A DNA stretch of 64,000 nt. Origin: Talaromyces rugulosus. Taxonomy: Eukaryota > Ascomycota > Eurotiomycetes > Eurotiales > Trichocomaceae. Shown piece by piece: positions 21,877 through 33,919 of the stretch (its first letter is position 1; the number at the start of each line of letters is the position of its first letter). The position numbers and the translations under genes were made by a program. Where the stretch lies: assembly GCF_013368755.1 (NCBI RefSeq), contig NC_049564.1, positions 4,658,001-4,722,000 of the forward strand. The letters are read 5' to 3'. The notes below the pieces were generated by a model. That model searched no databases. It was not told the DNA's origin and saw nothing but the letters and a program-made list of their open reading frames with translations.

Positions 21877-23723
21877 TTACTTGAGCAATTGCAGGGTGTT
21901 GTCTTGAAGGAACCGCGCACGTACGGGGATCGTGGTCGTGCCCCCAACGACTGCCGGCCCACTCACAATAAGCTGGTAGAAAATGTTAGTCTGCAAGGTC
22001 AAACAAAAAGGAAGAAATCCAACTCACCTGTCCTTCGGTGGCTCTCTCGATGCCAGAGTCCTCGGCATGGCCACTGAGAACGATTTCCACGCTACTGGGT
22101 GGAGCGCCAAAGTGTGCCAGACCTGTGTTTCGTCTATAGTCAAATACGTGGGTTTGACTGACAGCGCCAGCCACTCCCGGTGCAGTCAAAGCATAAATAA
22201 CGCGAGCTCCGGTGAAAATCCGCAGGTCGGTCAACTGCTCACTGGTGAGAAGATCGTCAGATGACTCGTCCACACGGAAAGGAATCACAAGCAAACGCAG
22301 CTTGGACAGTGATAGTTCAGCAGTGGGGCCTAGGTTTGCTAATCGACTGAAAATGTTTTGCGACGGCATTTTGCCAGCATCAAGAGCCCGGGCTTGGATC
22401 CAACGGCTCAGAGAAGAAATTGGTCCTGTGTGGGGTTTCATGATCTTCTTGTGGTACTGAGCAACAGTGCGAGCCGAAGACAAAATCACGGTGGGCGATA
22501 TGCCAGCTGTTGCAAGGGCAAAGTCGACATGTTCTCCTGCTACCGAGTTGAGAGCAACCGACGAATTGGAGTAGAGAGCAGCCATGACCCAACATAGCGG
22601 ATACGGGCGTGAAAGGGAGTCGACTGATAGCACCACGTCGGTTGGGCTGAGTCGCTGGGTCTTTGGGAGAGAGCTGAGAATAGCGCCGATGCCGGATACA
22701 AGATTCTGAATTGGATAAATATCAACTTCAACAAAGGTCACATCCCGAGTCAACTTACCTGGGGCTTGTATTCAATGAACTCTCCAGATGACGGCCATAC
22801 AGCCAAAATTGAAGGAGTTTCAGATTTTGGTTCAGACGCAGGAACCTCGGTATCAGTCAACTGCTTTTTCTCCTTGACGGTCTCGTGCCAAACAGATACG
22901 TCAAGATTGCCTCCAATACCATCAGGGACCTCGCTCCAATCCATATGTCTGCTACCTTGTTTCACTACCCAGATGACATGCTTCAATTGCGCATTGCCCT
23001 TGGAAACAATAGTGAGGTCAACAGCACCGGCTTCAGCAACTAGCAGCTGGGCCTGGGCCTTTTTCAAATAAGTTGCCAGATCTTTTGGGGCGAGGTTGTG
23101 GGGGATTATCACAACCTGAAAGTTGTAGAAGGCGCCAGCTATAATCCCGTCAACACATATTCTTATCCAAGACAGGCGAGAACAAACTCACCGAAGATCA
23201 AAGCTAGCAGCTCCACCGAGTCGGACAAGCTCACGGCAACAGTCTTTACTTGAGACTCCTGGATCTGCCTGCCGATAACATTGATTTCTGCAGTCACATC
23301 ATCAAGGCTGTGATCAACCGTGTTTTTCCCCAGAACACTATGGATTTTGCCGCGTTGGCCGGCATTTTCGCCGGTCGTTCCACGAGCAGCCGCTCGCCAG
23401 ACATCTCGAAGATCTCCGTTGCGCCCGCCAGTCCATCTAGGGGCATCAGGGTCCTTCACGTTGAGTCCTGCCCGCAGAGGAAAGCCATGGGGGACCTCCA
23501 GACTTCTAAAAGCCGCCGACCGGCCGGGCTGTCGGACAGGAGCTTCGGTAGCCTGTCTGGCAAGCAGGAACGGATGGACGTCGGGATCGCTCGAGGAAAA
23601 GAGATTGTACACAAGGAAGAGAGTGATGGTTGTTGCAATGGCGGTCGAGTAGATGTTCCATTCGGCGAATATTCCAGCGAGGAAGACATCCAGCTGCGCC
23701 AAACCGGAAGCTTCGGCGGCCAT
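21877..23723 (-). CDS. Degenerate acyl-CoA synthetase-like (ANL superfamily) membrane protein
   Basis: The protein looks like a long-chain acyl-CoA synthetase that has lost key parts. The N-terminus (MAAEASGLAQLDVF at 23723; an in-frame ATG also exists at 23807) has a membrane helix IYSTAIATTITLFLVYNLF. Next come synthetase-type blocks: SLEVPHGFPLRAGLNVKDPD, WTGGRNGDLRDVWRAA and VSLSDSVELLALIF. An intron (about 23140-23192) joins LIF to AGAFYNFQVVIIPHNL. Where the ATP-binding P-loop (TSGTTGxPKG type) should stand, the sequence reads AVWPSSGEFIEYKPQ. The later block GLAHFGAPPSSVEIVLSG matches the family, but the protein ends soon after at FLQDNTLQLLK, without the C-terminal catalytic lysine domain. 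It is probably a pseudoenzyme at the ER or lipid droplet. It is divergent from POM34. Confidence 0.78.
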
Positions 23724-24237
23724 CTTGAAAAAGGACGGCTCCTTGTAGAGGCACGTGAGGTTGTCGATTGAGGTATCGTTAGACTCGACGCAGATGTCGC
23801 CAAACATTTGCTACATCTGTTTTCGCAGGGAGAGGTGCCAGGTCGGAGACGGTGGTGACGGTGGAGGAGCAGAGAAGCACAGTAACAGTAGCGTAGTAAG
23901 CTGCCCCGTCGTCGTCAGCGCCCGAAATGGCTTAGCGTGGGAAGGTGCTCGACGGTCGACCTCCCTCCATAACACTCCGAAAGAAAGAAAGCCGTCGCCA
24001 GCAACAATGCTCACGCCCTCGACACGCCCGTAATCGCAGCCTCTTTGTTGCTGCTCGTTCGACAACAGGTAAGTAATACGAAAGGTAAGTAGGTACAGTG
24101 CAGTCAGGTGTTTCTTGTTTTTCAGCGAGGTCAGTGGTCACTCTCCTAAAGTTCTGCGGCACCGGACTCGACTGACCGTCTACACCTGCAGTATCTGGAC
24201 AATTCTTTGATTATTCAACGTTTTTGTCGCATGTGCA
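23724..24237. promoter_or_regulatory. Bidirectional promoter, ANL-like protein / POM34
   Basis: A 514-bp region between divergent start codons. It is GC-richer than other intergenic parts and contains no gene. If the in-frame ATG at 23807 is used by the ANL-like gene, the shared promoter is about 430 bp. Confidence 0.5.
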
Positions 24238-25080
24238 ATGGCTGCTATCGCGACTCCGTCCACGCCCAAAGCCTCTCCGAATGTCGATGGGCAAACGCCG
24301 GGGAAGTGGCGCCATCCGCGTCTCCATGAAATCATTCGGCGACAAAACGCCGCGACATTCGACGGCAGTAATGTCAAGACGATTGCTCTCAATACCAGTG
24401 CTATCGTCCTCACATTAGTGGCGGAGAGCCCCCTGGCATCATAGTAAGACGGCCTTTGACTTGGCTTTCTTGACCCTGCGAGTTGCTAACTCGACACCAG
24501 TGCACACGGTCTCGACGCGCTTGCGAGCATAGCAGCATACACAGGCCTTCTATTCGTAGTCCTTCGCCTATTATTTTTCGTCAACATACTCACCGCCCTA
24601 TATCCCCTCTTTCGTCCGAAGGACGACCTATCCGATATTCCTTTGACGCCTACGCAACGCGCACTCCTAGGTCTTGATCCCAGTTCGACACCACCCGTGA
24701 CACCTGGAACACAGTACCTCACACCGCCGAGGTACCGATTAGCCTCTGGGTCGCGAGCAGGCAGCCCGTCGAGCCGAAGCACATCGCCTGTGCCAGGAAC
24801 CGGCAGTCCTACACCGCGCAGCGCGTCGTATTCGCCTACGCCTACAAGTCCTCTTTTCCAGAAAGCGTTTGCCAATGGGAATCGGGAAAGTGGTCGTCGG
24901 CAAAGCTTTGGGTCGTCTTCGTTCAACTCTTCTCTCAACTCTTCTCTAAGAGAATCGACGCTATCGGCGCTCCCCTCTACTCCGTCTCCCTTGGCTAACA
25001 AGGGAAACAAGCTGGGATTGAGCAACAAATGGCTATACGAGAAGAGCCGCAGACATTCGGGGGGAACCAATCTGATTTGA
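24238..25080 (+). CDS. pom34: Nuclear pore membrane protein POM34
   Basis: A transmembrane nucleoporin of the nuclear pore membrane ring. Two exons (24238-24443 and 24501-25080) encode about 261 residues. The join is in phase and gives SPLAS+YAHGLDALASIAAY. The N-terminus has TPGKWRHPRLHEIIRRQNAATF, a conserved motif of fungal Pom34, followed by two hydrophobic helices, NTSAIVLTLVAES and AYTGLLFVVLRLLFFVNIL. After the second helix stands PLFRPKDDLSDIPLTPTQRALLGL, a signature of the family. The C-terminal half is disordered and rich in Ser, Pro and Thr. It ends with NKWLYEKSRRHSGG, also typical. The gene is divergent from the ANL-like gene. Confidence 0.85.
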
Positions 25081-25592
25081 AATGGGAAGACATTTTTCTA
25101 TGATCGCATATCGAATAGGTGGAGTTTGGGACTAGCTGGCATGCTATGTGAAAGATGGCGTTTATTAGTTAGCAAAGTATTTAGCAGTTTGCAATGTAAA
25201 TTGTACATCGTCTCCTTTCGACTACTCTAATCCGCACCCCTCCGTAAAATCCTTCTAAGCATGCAACATAAATTATCAATGGCAATCTAACTACCAAGGC
25301 ATAAAGGGGAAAAAATCCACGCATGGACTGTGGAGATCACTGTTGCAGGCCGGGGTCATGGTGGGAAAAGCGGAGTACGGAGAGCTACACCAAAACAACA
25401 GAACCTCAGAACCTCCGCCTCAACCTTCCCGAGTTGTCACATATGAACATTTGAAAGCACAACTGCACTTTCGACCCCGCCACTAGGTCTCCCAGCGATC
25501 GCATTATCCCGGTTTATCAGCCTCGGGTGCAAGGACTCCAGCGGGTCGCCATTTGAATGAGGGACATTTATCGATAGTGCGTCACTTCGGAG
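25081..25592. other. Intergenic region, hid1 promoter
   Basis: No gene, RNA or repeat is recognised. It separates tandem plus-strand genes. Confidence 0.5.
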
Positions 25593-28500
25593 ATGGGAGC
25601 CTCGGAATCGAAGCTCGTCTTTAAACAAGGCATCTTTCGCTTGTACGAGGACAAAAACATCCCTGCTGATGATCCATTTTGGGTAAAGGTATGAGAGCAG
25701 CTGTCGCAAAACCCAGCCCTTCTTTGACTAACTGTTTTTTTTTTTTGTTCAGTTCTGGGAGCTGCCCGAATCGTCCGAGGATGTGTTTAGCTTGTTCACC
25801 CCTGCCGACATACGGCGGGCTAGAGATTCAGCATTGCCTAACCTCGAAACATTGCTACTGGCCGTATGCTCTCGCTTAATCGTGTTGAAAAACCACCCTT
25901 CCTTTCCCGATCCTGAATTCGCCCCAGACAAAGACGCTCTCAACTGCATTCGCATCCTGACCAGACTCCTACCCTTTGTACACGAGGCCGACCATTTGGA
26001 AGGATGGGAAGAACAGTTTTTCTGGGCCGGTCGCAAGAAGAAGACTCGCCGGGCCCAGGTGGCATCAGTGGTACTGTTCGATGAAGCGAATACGGAGACT
26101 GAAGAAGGGGCAGATTCACCCCAAGACAATGACCATGAGGACGTCAAGCCGTTAGGGGAGGAGTTGATAGACACTTTGCTAGATCTCCTCTTCTACACCG
26201 GATTTACCATTCCTAAGCTCTCAACAACAAAGACCAAAATATCATACGCTATATGGCAGAGCGGAGTTGGCTGCAACACGGCAATGGTATCGACCAAGGA
26301 ACTTGAGAATAATCGCATGGAAGTCTTGAGATTGCTACTCACTTTGACTGGCAAGTCCATGTATATGTCTCCGAGTAAGTATTCTGCATGGGTCGGGCCG
26401 TTTGATATAAAGAACTGACGTGAACAACAACAAAAGGTCTCCTCCCTGTCAAGGGGGTCAGAGCTATCACTTATATTGCTTCGTGTCCTGATAAACAGGT
26501 TGTCTTGACTCTCTTGTGCTCGCTTTTAAATACGGTATGTTGCATAGTAAACCCTACGGCTTCGGAATCTGACTGGGGATGCTAGACAATCAAATATAAC
26601 CCGGCTATCTGGAAAGTCCCTTACGATCACGTCGTCTGGAAAGACCCCAAGCAAATACTTGTCATTTATTGTCTGCAGTTCTTACTAGTCGTCCTTCTTT
26701 ACCCGATTCCAGAGGAAGGGCGTGGAGTTCCCCCAAAGAATTATTATCGTCATTACTTCGGTCGACTTCATCGACCCCAAGATTTTCAATTCCTTGTTGA
26801 CGGTATGACGAGGGTTTTGAATCAGCCGGTAAGTCAAATTTGGTTAAGAAAAGTTGACCATAAACTGATTTATATCAGATGCAAGCGACGACTTCGTATC
26901 TTCCCGGGAGCCAAAGATCCGTCAAGTGGGCTCCCGAAATGCTCATGCTATTCTGGGAGGCGCTACAGTGCAACAAACGGTTCAGATCATTCATCATAGA
27001 CTCCAATAGATCGCATGAGTTTGTAATTTCCTGCCTGTTCTACGCAATTGAGTACAGGAATGACCCATCCAAACAAGGCGTGGTCAAGTTGTGCATCTTT
27101 ATTCTTCAAACTCTGAGTGTTGAGGCTAGCTTTGGGAAAAGCCTAAATATAAGTTTCGAGGCTCAAGATACGCTGCCTACAAGTATTCGTCTCACCGGCT
27201 TTCGAGGCTCTTATGCCGATTACCTCATCATTGTAAGCCTTATTCCCTGGAATTGATGGAATCAATGCTAACAAGTACAGTCGATACATACTCTAATGAC
27301 TACAAGCAAGGGAAATCTGGACGCAGTTTATCCTGCTCTACTTGCCATTTTGAACAATATAGGGGCATATGTGGAACGACTATCACCAAGTGCCTGCTCC
27401 AAAATACTGCAGCTGTTCGCCTCAATGTCATCACCGAGCTTTTTGCTCGCCAATGAAACCAACCACACGTTGCTGTCCGCATTGGTCGGATTCATTAACC
27501 TAATACTCGAATATCAGTTTACAAGTATGTACCAGAAAGGTTCCCTTGATTATTGCTCAAACTAAACTGGTGATGTTAGAAAATCCTTTCTTGATTTACG
27601 GCATTCTCAAGAACAGAAGACGTTTCGAAGCATTGCGAACGTTTACCCTTGAAAGCGGCCAGCAAGAAATTGAACGCCAGACTCAAATAAGAAAGGCAAA
27701 CTCAGCAGCTGGAGACGGTGGCTCCAACCTTACTTCGCAATCTATGGATGACCCCAGAAAGACTAGTGGTGCACGGTCTCCTTTGACTCATATCCCAGAG
27801 GAGAGCAGTCCCTTTGCTATCGGAGGCGATGACTCTGACGAGGAAGACGATGATGAAGAGGACGACGACGTTCAAAATACGCCGTCGCAATCGTCTCCGT
27901 CACAACGAACGTCGCGAGCACCTTCGGTTTCGTCTTCAACGGACGGTACCGTCCCACTTCAAATGAGAGGCATGTCAGAAAAGGCTCGAGGGAAAATGCC
28001 GGCGGGTCAAATGAACTTTTCACGACAAAACAGTTTGACCAGTTTGAGCAGCTATTCCGCAACAATTCAATCTGCGTCTGCCCATTTCACTCCAACGGCA
28101 ACATGGGTAAGTTGGACTTGGTATTCTTGTCGTCTATGGTATGAGACTAATTTAAGCTGCATAGATTGAGTCATGGGTTATTGAACTACCTCTTCATACG
28201 ATATTAACGATTATCTCATCGATCTTGCCTCATATCCCTGCCAATGCCTTACAGACATCCTCGAGCCCCGAGGCCCGGACATTGATCAGCAATCTGCCTA
28301 CTTTCTCTGAAGAACCGAATATCCACATATTATTATCAGATCTGTCTCCTGTCAAGGTTCATTCGTTTGAATGGTCTGCATTAGCCTTGGGCTGGTATGA
28401 ATCGTTGCTTTGGGGGTTCATCTTCTCCAGTGAAATGGTTGTCGGGTCGGCGAGCAATTCAACTCCAGGCACTGTGGGCGTCTGGAATGGCACCGGAATT

Positions 28501-28683
28501 AAGCTATTCAGAGTCCAGGAAATGGCAGCCCAAGGCCCATCACTCCTCGCTCCAAGAGGTGCGGTTGATGCTGTCGGCAGCAATCTAGTCAACCGGATCG
28601 GCAACCTGAGTTTCCGGGGTCGACCTGGTAACAACCAAGAAGGTCCTAACAGCACTCAGTCGCCGAGTACTCGTGAGGTTTAG
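25593..28683 (+). CDS. hid1: HID1 domain protein (Golgi trafficking)
   Basis: A large multi-exon gene for the HID1/dymeclin-type protein, a peripheral Golgi/TGN protein involved in vesicle trafficking. It starts MGASESKLVFKQGIFRLYED. The Gly2...Ser6 pattern is a good N-myristoylation signal, as known for HID1. Exon 2, after an intron with a poly-T stretch ending CAG near 25752, begins FWELPESSEDVFSLFTPADI. Long conserved helices follow: WKDPKQILVIYCLQFLLVVL, KWAPEMLMLFWEALQCNKRF and FRGSYADYLIIVSIHTLM. A charged, disordered insert (DDSDEEDDDEEDDDVQ) precedes the C-terminal exon, which begins at about 28166 and contains IHILLSDLSPVKVHSFEW and the ending SPSTREV. Seven or more introns are required, and exact borders are approximate in places. 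The identification is strong. Confidence 0.9.
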
Positions 28684-29045
28684 CTTGGAGATGTCTAAAA
28701 GGGTGGTTTTTTTTTTTTCCCTTCTCATTTTATGCCTTTTTAATGTTTGCTTCTTTTCCTTCTATTTTCGGAAATGCTTATATCGATATATCCGTATTAA
28801 GTTGAGCGTGCAGGCGTTAGGGGAGAGTAGTACCAATAATAGCAGCAATGCGATTATAGGAGGCACTTTGAAGTATTAATCTATTTTCTTTTCCCTTTTC
28901 AGCATTCATAATGTATTTCCATGGACGACCCTTGCATACGGTTTTATGACACGTCACGTGACCTGTTACATTACCATTACACCAACGTCGAGCTGAACCC
29001 TTCGCACATCGTTGAAGTGTCTATCCTCTAAAGATCGGATTCTCC
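28684..29045. other. Intergenic region, rtt109 promoter
   Basis: It contains a T-rich tract at about 28705-28721 and no gene. A CACGTGAC E-box-like element occurs near 28955. Confidence 0.45.
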
Positions 29046-30710
29046 ATGGCCACTCCACAGCTGGCGGACCTCTTAGCTGAGGTCCTGCCCAAGGACATCA
29101 AGTTGAATGTGCGCCACATCTCCACGCCGCCAGCACAGTGCGAAGCCATATTCTCGGCGCCGCCAGGCAAAGAAGCCGAAACCACCTTTTGCGAAAACCA
29201 CTTCTTCGTGGCTTCGCTCAACCGAAGCAAAGACCGGGTCGACGATGAAATTGCTATTTTGGGCATTGAGGTTGCCATCTATTCGACCGATCGACTCACT
29301 ATTCTTTTTGTCTCCAAGGCTGACTCTTCGGGATACTTGCATCTGCTCAAGTCGACGGCGGCGGCGGCGGCGCCAAGGACAGCGTCGCTCAGGTTGATTT
29401 CAACTACTTTTTTGTCCTTTTTGATTCAGACTCATCAGCGTAAAGGGGTCAGGTTGGTTCTTTCTCTTTTTGCTCGCGCGCAAAGCCAGTATTTGTTTCC
29501 CGGCAGCGCGGACAATACCAAAAAACACGTCTTGGACGACCGCGGATTGATCAAATGGTGGTGCCAAGCTGCCGATCCTATTCTCCGAGAGCACGCTGTA
29601 GAGTCCCAGGGCCACTATGGCGATCATCAAGAAGACTCTTCTATTGATGAAAAAGTCGAGAGTGTGAATAGTTCAGCTACGGCTTATTTACTGGTGCCGG
29701 GATGTGACAAGTACGAAACACGCGCGTTCTTTCCAGCTTCGGCCCGAGCAGATGATCAGGGGAATCCACGGTGGCGAGTGTCGTATCCTCTCAGCCAGAT
29801 CTGTAGCCATCCTCAGGCGCCGCCCAGATGCTTGATTCCAAGGTTTCCTGACGATCCAAAGGCGCGTTTTCTTTGGGATCTGGATGAGGAGCTACCCAAG
29901 ACGTCAGAAAATGCAGAGGCAAACAAATCTGGCCAATGGAAAAGCGTGAAATCTCTCGACGAGTTTTGGGAGATGATGTCTTTCCGGCAAGAATGCTCTG
30001 CGGGGAGACTTGTTGGGTTTTTATGGGTTGTTATCAATCCTCCAGGCGTTCTCAGTTCGGACAAACTATCCAACCAAACTCAAGGAACCGCCACTGCTGA
30101 AAAGATCAAGGACGCTGCTTCTTCTAGCGTGTCTTCTAGCACTGCTCCTGCCAGCACTACCGCCGAGGCCAAGTTTGACGATAGATCATTGCCCCCGTCG
30201 CTACAGAACCCGAATCAGTCAGAGACTGGCACAGATGCTTATCGCCATGCATTCTTCTGGCCCGAAGCCGGTCGCGGAGAAGTCATTCTAAGTGAAGCCG
30301 ATTACAACGCCGGCAACGACGTGTTACTCGACCAAGATTTCGAGACTGAAGACCTCGCCATGACAGGCACCATGGCTTGGGTCCGCAAGGTTGCCGCGCT
30401 CGCAGACGTCTTGTGGTGGGGACGGCCTGTTACTGGCAAGAAGGAGATATCGCAGCCTACAGCGCCGTCATCAGCGCCAGTGGCGACGATCAATTCGGGA
30501 CTCATCGTGCGCAAACGAAAGAAGGACGACTCTCAGGATGCCCCTGTGCCCGCTTCCAACGGATCCGATACATTGCCTGGTGAATACAACCAGCCAGTCA
30601 GCACTGCGTCTACAACTGGAAAGGATGCCGAAGCTGTGCCCGAAGCATCCAGTGAGCCAGGAGTTAACCTTCTCAACGCTAGTTTTGTGAGGAAGAAAAA
30701 GAAGACCTGA
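29046..30710 (+). CDS. rtt109: Histone H3 lysine-56 acetyltransferase RTT109
   Basis: The fungal acetyltransferase that modifies H3 K56 on newly made histones during DNA replication and repair, working with Asf1 or Vps75 chaperones. The single exon encodes 554 residues starting MATPQLADLLAEVLPKDI. The fold's conserved blocks are visible: FCENHFFVASLNR near 48-60, ILGIEVAIYSTDRLTILFVSKADSSGY at 71-97, and RGLIKWWCQAADPI at 166-179. PRFPDDPKARFLWDL is at 265-279, where the DDPK motif supplies the pair of acidic residues and the auto-acetylated lysine (K272 here). FWEMMSFRQECSAGRLVGF follows. The C-terminal tail is disordered and basic (ASFVRKKKKT), probably a nuclear signal and chaperone contact. 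The identification is strong. Confidence 0.93.
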   Translation: MATPQLADLLAEVLPKDIKLNVRHISTPPAQCEAIFSAPPGKEAETTFCENHFFVASLNRSKDRVDDEIAILGIEVAIYSTDRLTILFVSKADSSGYLHLLKSTAAAAAPRTASLRLISTTFLSFLIQTHQRKGVRLVLSLFARAQSQYLFPGSADNTKKHVLDDRGLIKWWCQAADPILREHAVESQGHYGDHQEDSSIDEKVESVNSSATAYLLVPGCDKYETRAFFPASARADDQGNPRWRVSYPLSQICSHPQAPPRCLIPRFPDDPKARFLWDLDEELPKTSENAEANKSGQWKSVKSLDEFWEMMSFRQECSAGRLVGFLWVVINPPGVLSSDKLSNQTQGTATAEKIKDAASSSVSSSTAPASTTAEAKFDDRSLPPSLQNPNQSETGTDAYRHAFFWPEAGRGEVILSEADYNAGNDVLLDQDFETEDLAMTGTMAWVRKVAALADVLWWGRPVTGKKEISQPTAPSSAPVATINSGLIVRKRKKDDSQDAPVPASNGSDTLPGEYNQPVSTASTTGKDAEAVPEASSEPGVNLLNASFVRKKKKT

Positions 30711-31247
30711 TGCGGTCCGGAGCTCGGCGATTATGGGCAAAACCATGCACTACTAGCCATGTACAATAAGCATCTCGATGAGAAATGAAATATTAGCTAC
30801 GACTTGAATACTATTTACTTGAGACTATAGTTGAATGATGTTCTCCGGCCGGCAGGGCTGGACATGCAGCCAGCGTATAAGCTACCAGTCAGCACTATTC
30901 TGGTCAATTGAGCTAGAAGAGCAACACATATTATTATTTATTATAAATTCAATTTTCTCACTTACAATACACAGCAGTGAATGTCTCCGAAGCGCCGCTC
31001 ACGCCAATCATTTTATTAGCTGGAAAAACGGTGTACCGGAGCATCCGGTAGCAAACCACGTCGGGTAGCTGGATCCACCACCAGCAATTTACTTATGCAG
31101 CTTTCTTCTCTTTTCCCCCAAGCACTCAGCGTCCGCTTCGTGTTTTTCTTTCCTTCTTTCTTCCCAGGCACCGTCTGGTAAATCCTTCCTTTTCTTTGTT
31201 GTTTGTTTGTTTTTTTCTGCCGGCTGCCCCTGTCGTCCGTACCGCCC
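30711..31247. other. Intergenic region, ceramide glucosyltransferase promoter
   Basis: The last 150 bp are rich in C and T on the plus strand, a common fungal core-promoter feature just before a start codon. No other element is recognised. Confidence 0.5.
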
Positions 31248-32999
31248 ATGCCAGCGAATCCGCTGGGCTCATTCGTTGTCTTTCAACGTGCCGCCGAGAG
31301 GTCGACCTCGATCTCTGTACCATGGCTCGTTGAGGCGCTGAGCTGGGTCGCCCTGGTCTGGTACCTGATTGTAATCGTCGTCTGCATCATTGGATATTCT
31401 CAAATGTGAGAACCCACCTCTCCAATTGAATACAAGGATCGCGGGCTTGACTGACATCTCAGATGGAAACACTACTCGAGTACGCCGTCCAAGGCAGTGT
31501 CCACCTCGATGCGCGATGCCCCCCATGTTACCGTGATTCGCCCCGTCAAGGGCATCGAGCCGTGTCTTTACGAATGCCTGGCGTCGGTTCTGCGACAGGA
31601 CTACCCGCGCGACAAGCTGACCGTTTCCATGTGCGTGTCGACGAGGAAGGATCCCGCATTTCCTACACTTGAGAAGATCCTCAGGGACTTTTCTCACTGC
31701 GATGTGCGTATTCTGGTTGAAAAGGAAGATCCGCTGCTCCAGGAGGACAGCACTTATCCCTTGGGGCCCAACCCCAAGATCAGAAACATGAGCCGCGCGT
31801 ACCGGGAGGCCAAGGGTGATATCATATGGATCATTGACTGCAATGTCTGGGTCGGAAAAGGTGCCTGTGGACGAATGGTCGATAAGCTGTGCGGTTACGG
31901 CTCAAAAAATGGCAAGCAGTACAAATTCGTGCACCATCTCCCTGTCGCAGTCGACGTCGATGCGGACGAGGCCCTGGCCGACGAGTCCCGGCCTCTGCTT
32001 GCGAATAATGACAACGGCGAGTACGTCGCGAAGCATCGCGCCCCTTCGGTTTGGAAAGACAAGGGAGGCCGTTTGGAAGAGTTGTTTCTTGCATCCTCAC
32101 ACGCCAAAATGTATACCGCCATCAACACCGTGCTGATAGCGCCCTGTATTGTGGGCAAGTCAAACATGTTCCGCCAGTCCCATCTCAACTACCTCACTGT
32201 TCCAAAACCTGGTGACACTCGGCCACGAAATCCAGGCATCGACTACGTCTCCGACCACCTGTGCGAGGATCATATCATTGGCGATTGGCTTTGGAAGAAC
32301 AAAGTCCGCGAGGAAAAGGAACAGGGCGTGCGTCTAGGCAAGCATGCCTTGGTCCTGGGTGATCTTGCTTTCCAGCCCGTGGCCGGCATGAGCGTCAAAG
32401 CATACATTGCTCGTCGTCTACGCTGGCTACGTGTACGCAAGTACACTGTGTTACTTGCCACGCTTGTCGAGCCCGGAACGGAGTCGATTGTGTGCTCTCT
32501 ACTCGGCGCACATGGTATAACTACGATAATCGCTCGATTCCTGCAAGACCGCAACGTGGCCCTGGGCTCGCAGCTTGGAACCTGGCGCGCTTTCTTTCTC
32601 ATCTGGGCATCCAGCATTATAATCTGGTGCCTGGTCGACTGGACGCTATACCTCATCCTTCACTCGTCAGCGACAGTCGAAACAGACGAAAACACAGTTT
32701 CATTTGCAAGGCCCGAGCAAGCAAAATCTCGACGCCCGTTTACGCACTGGCTCGCCGCGTGGATTGGCCGCGAATCGCTGGCGTTTCCCATCTGGTTCTG
32801 GGCTGTCTACGGCGGCTCGACGATTGTCTGGCGGAATAGCGCTTTTCGCGTTTCGATATGGGATACGAGGGCGCGTGAGGCTACGCGAGGGCTAGGTTCT
32901 ACGGACTCATCGTATTCGGACGCGGCGTTGTCAGAGTCTTCATCTTCATCTTCTTCGCAAAATCGAGCGCGGGATAGAAGCAAAATGAGACGGGATTAA
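31248..32999 (+). CDS. Ceramide glucosyltransferase (GT21)
   Basis: UDP-glucose:ceramide glucosyltransferase, which makes glucosylceramide on the Golgi membrane. Two exons join in phase at SQI+[12 protein letters not shown] and give about 564 residues. The N-terminal helix [20 protein letters not shown] anchors the enzyme. The GT21 motifs are present: the first aspartate region [21 protein letters not shown]2 in IDCNVWV (about residue 178), D3 in [14 protein letters not shown] (about 322), and the RRLRW motif (about 370-374). C-terminal membrane helices include [20 protein letters not shown] and [13 protein letters not shown]. The tail is Ser-rich and basic. The start ATG at 31248 follows a pyrimidine-rich promoter. 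The identification is strong. Confidence 0.94.
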
Positions 33000-33158
33000 C
33001 TTTCAAAATAACATGCTATCAAAAATATGTACATACATAGAAATTCATTTACGTTTCGGTTCCCGCGGTCGATAAAATAATACCAATAAACAACGCATGT
33101 ATAATTATTTTGTATGCATCTATTTCAATTAAACTCGAACGCACCTTTTTTCTCTCTT

Positions 33159-33919
33159 CTAGTTACTTGTACCAGAGCCAGCTGAAGGGTTCTCAAACCC
33201 AGCCCCCTTGTCGCATCCCAACAACCACTCGACAACCAGCCGTGCTTTTGTCGGCGGCGGCGCAGGCTTTTCTTGTTCATCTCCATTTTCTTGCTTATTC
33301 TGACCATCTTCTTTGATCTCTATTTCCATTTCGGTATCTTGTTCTTCATTATCGTCATCGTCATCATCATCATCAGCCGCCGACCAATCCGCTCGCTCGG
33401 CGAGGAAGAGAGCATCGTGGCCCGCGTCGTTTTTGAGACTGATATCAGCGCCGGCTTCGACGAGGGCTTTGACGCAATCGAGATGTGTGTTTAGCGCGGC
33501 CCAGTGCAGGGGCGTGTTGCCAGTGTAGTTTCGCGAGTTGAGGAATGCGGTATACTCTTGAGACGACGGTGAGACTTCCGAGGTCAGGGTTTGGAGGATA
33601 TATTTTAGGAGTTCTATCCAAGCGTTAGCTTTTCATCTGGATTGGGGGGGAAGAGGGCTCTGTGAGAGGGGTCTTTCATACCAACATTGCCATTCGCAGC
33701 AGGCCAGTGCAGTAAACAGGCCCCCGTGCCGCCTTCGCTTTCGTCTTCGGTGTCAATGGCAGATCTGATTATTGACGAGGCCGGGACCTGGTTCTCTGTA
33801 CTCAGTTTTGCAATGTCTTCCTTCAGAGCGTCGACGTCGCCCAGGCGCGCGGAGTAGATGAGGTCGTCGATGGCTCCAAAAGAGAGGGCCACGGGGGCCG
33901 CGGGATTTGACGCGACCAT
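33159..33919 (-). CDS. YAR1-like ankyrin-repeat protein
   Basis: A short ankyrin-repeat protein of about 230 residues, resembling yeast Yar1, a dedicated chaperone for ribosomal protein uS3. Exon 1 starts MVASNPAAPVALSFGAIDDL and contains DLIYSARLGDVDALKEDI and CLLHWPAANGNV. A short intron of about 70 nt (33615-33689) leads to exon 2, ELLKYILQTLTSEV. This contains the second and third repeats, NYTGNTPLHWAALNTHLDCV and VEAGADISLKNDAGHDALFL. The tail carries an acidic run of Asp residues encoded by TCATCG-type repeats, then KPAPPPTKARLVVEWLLG, and ends at 33159 with SAGSGTSN. The repeats are clear; the equivalence to Yar1 is by length, layout and acidic tail. Confidence 0.78.
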
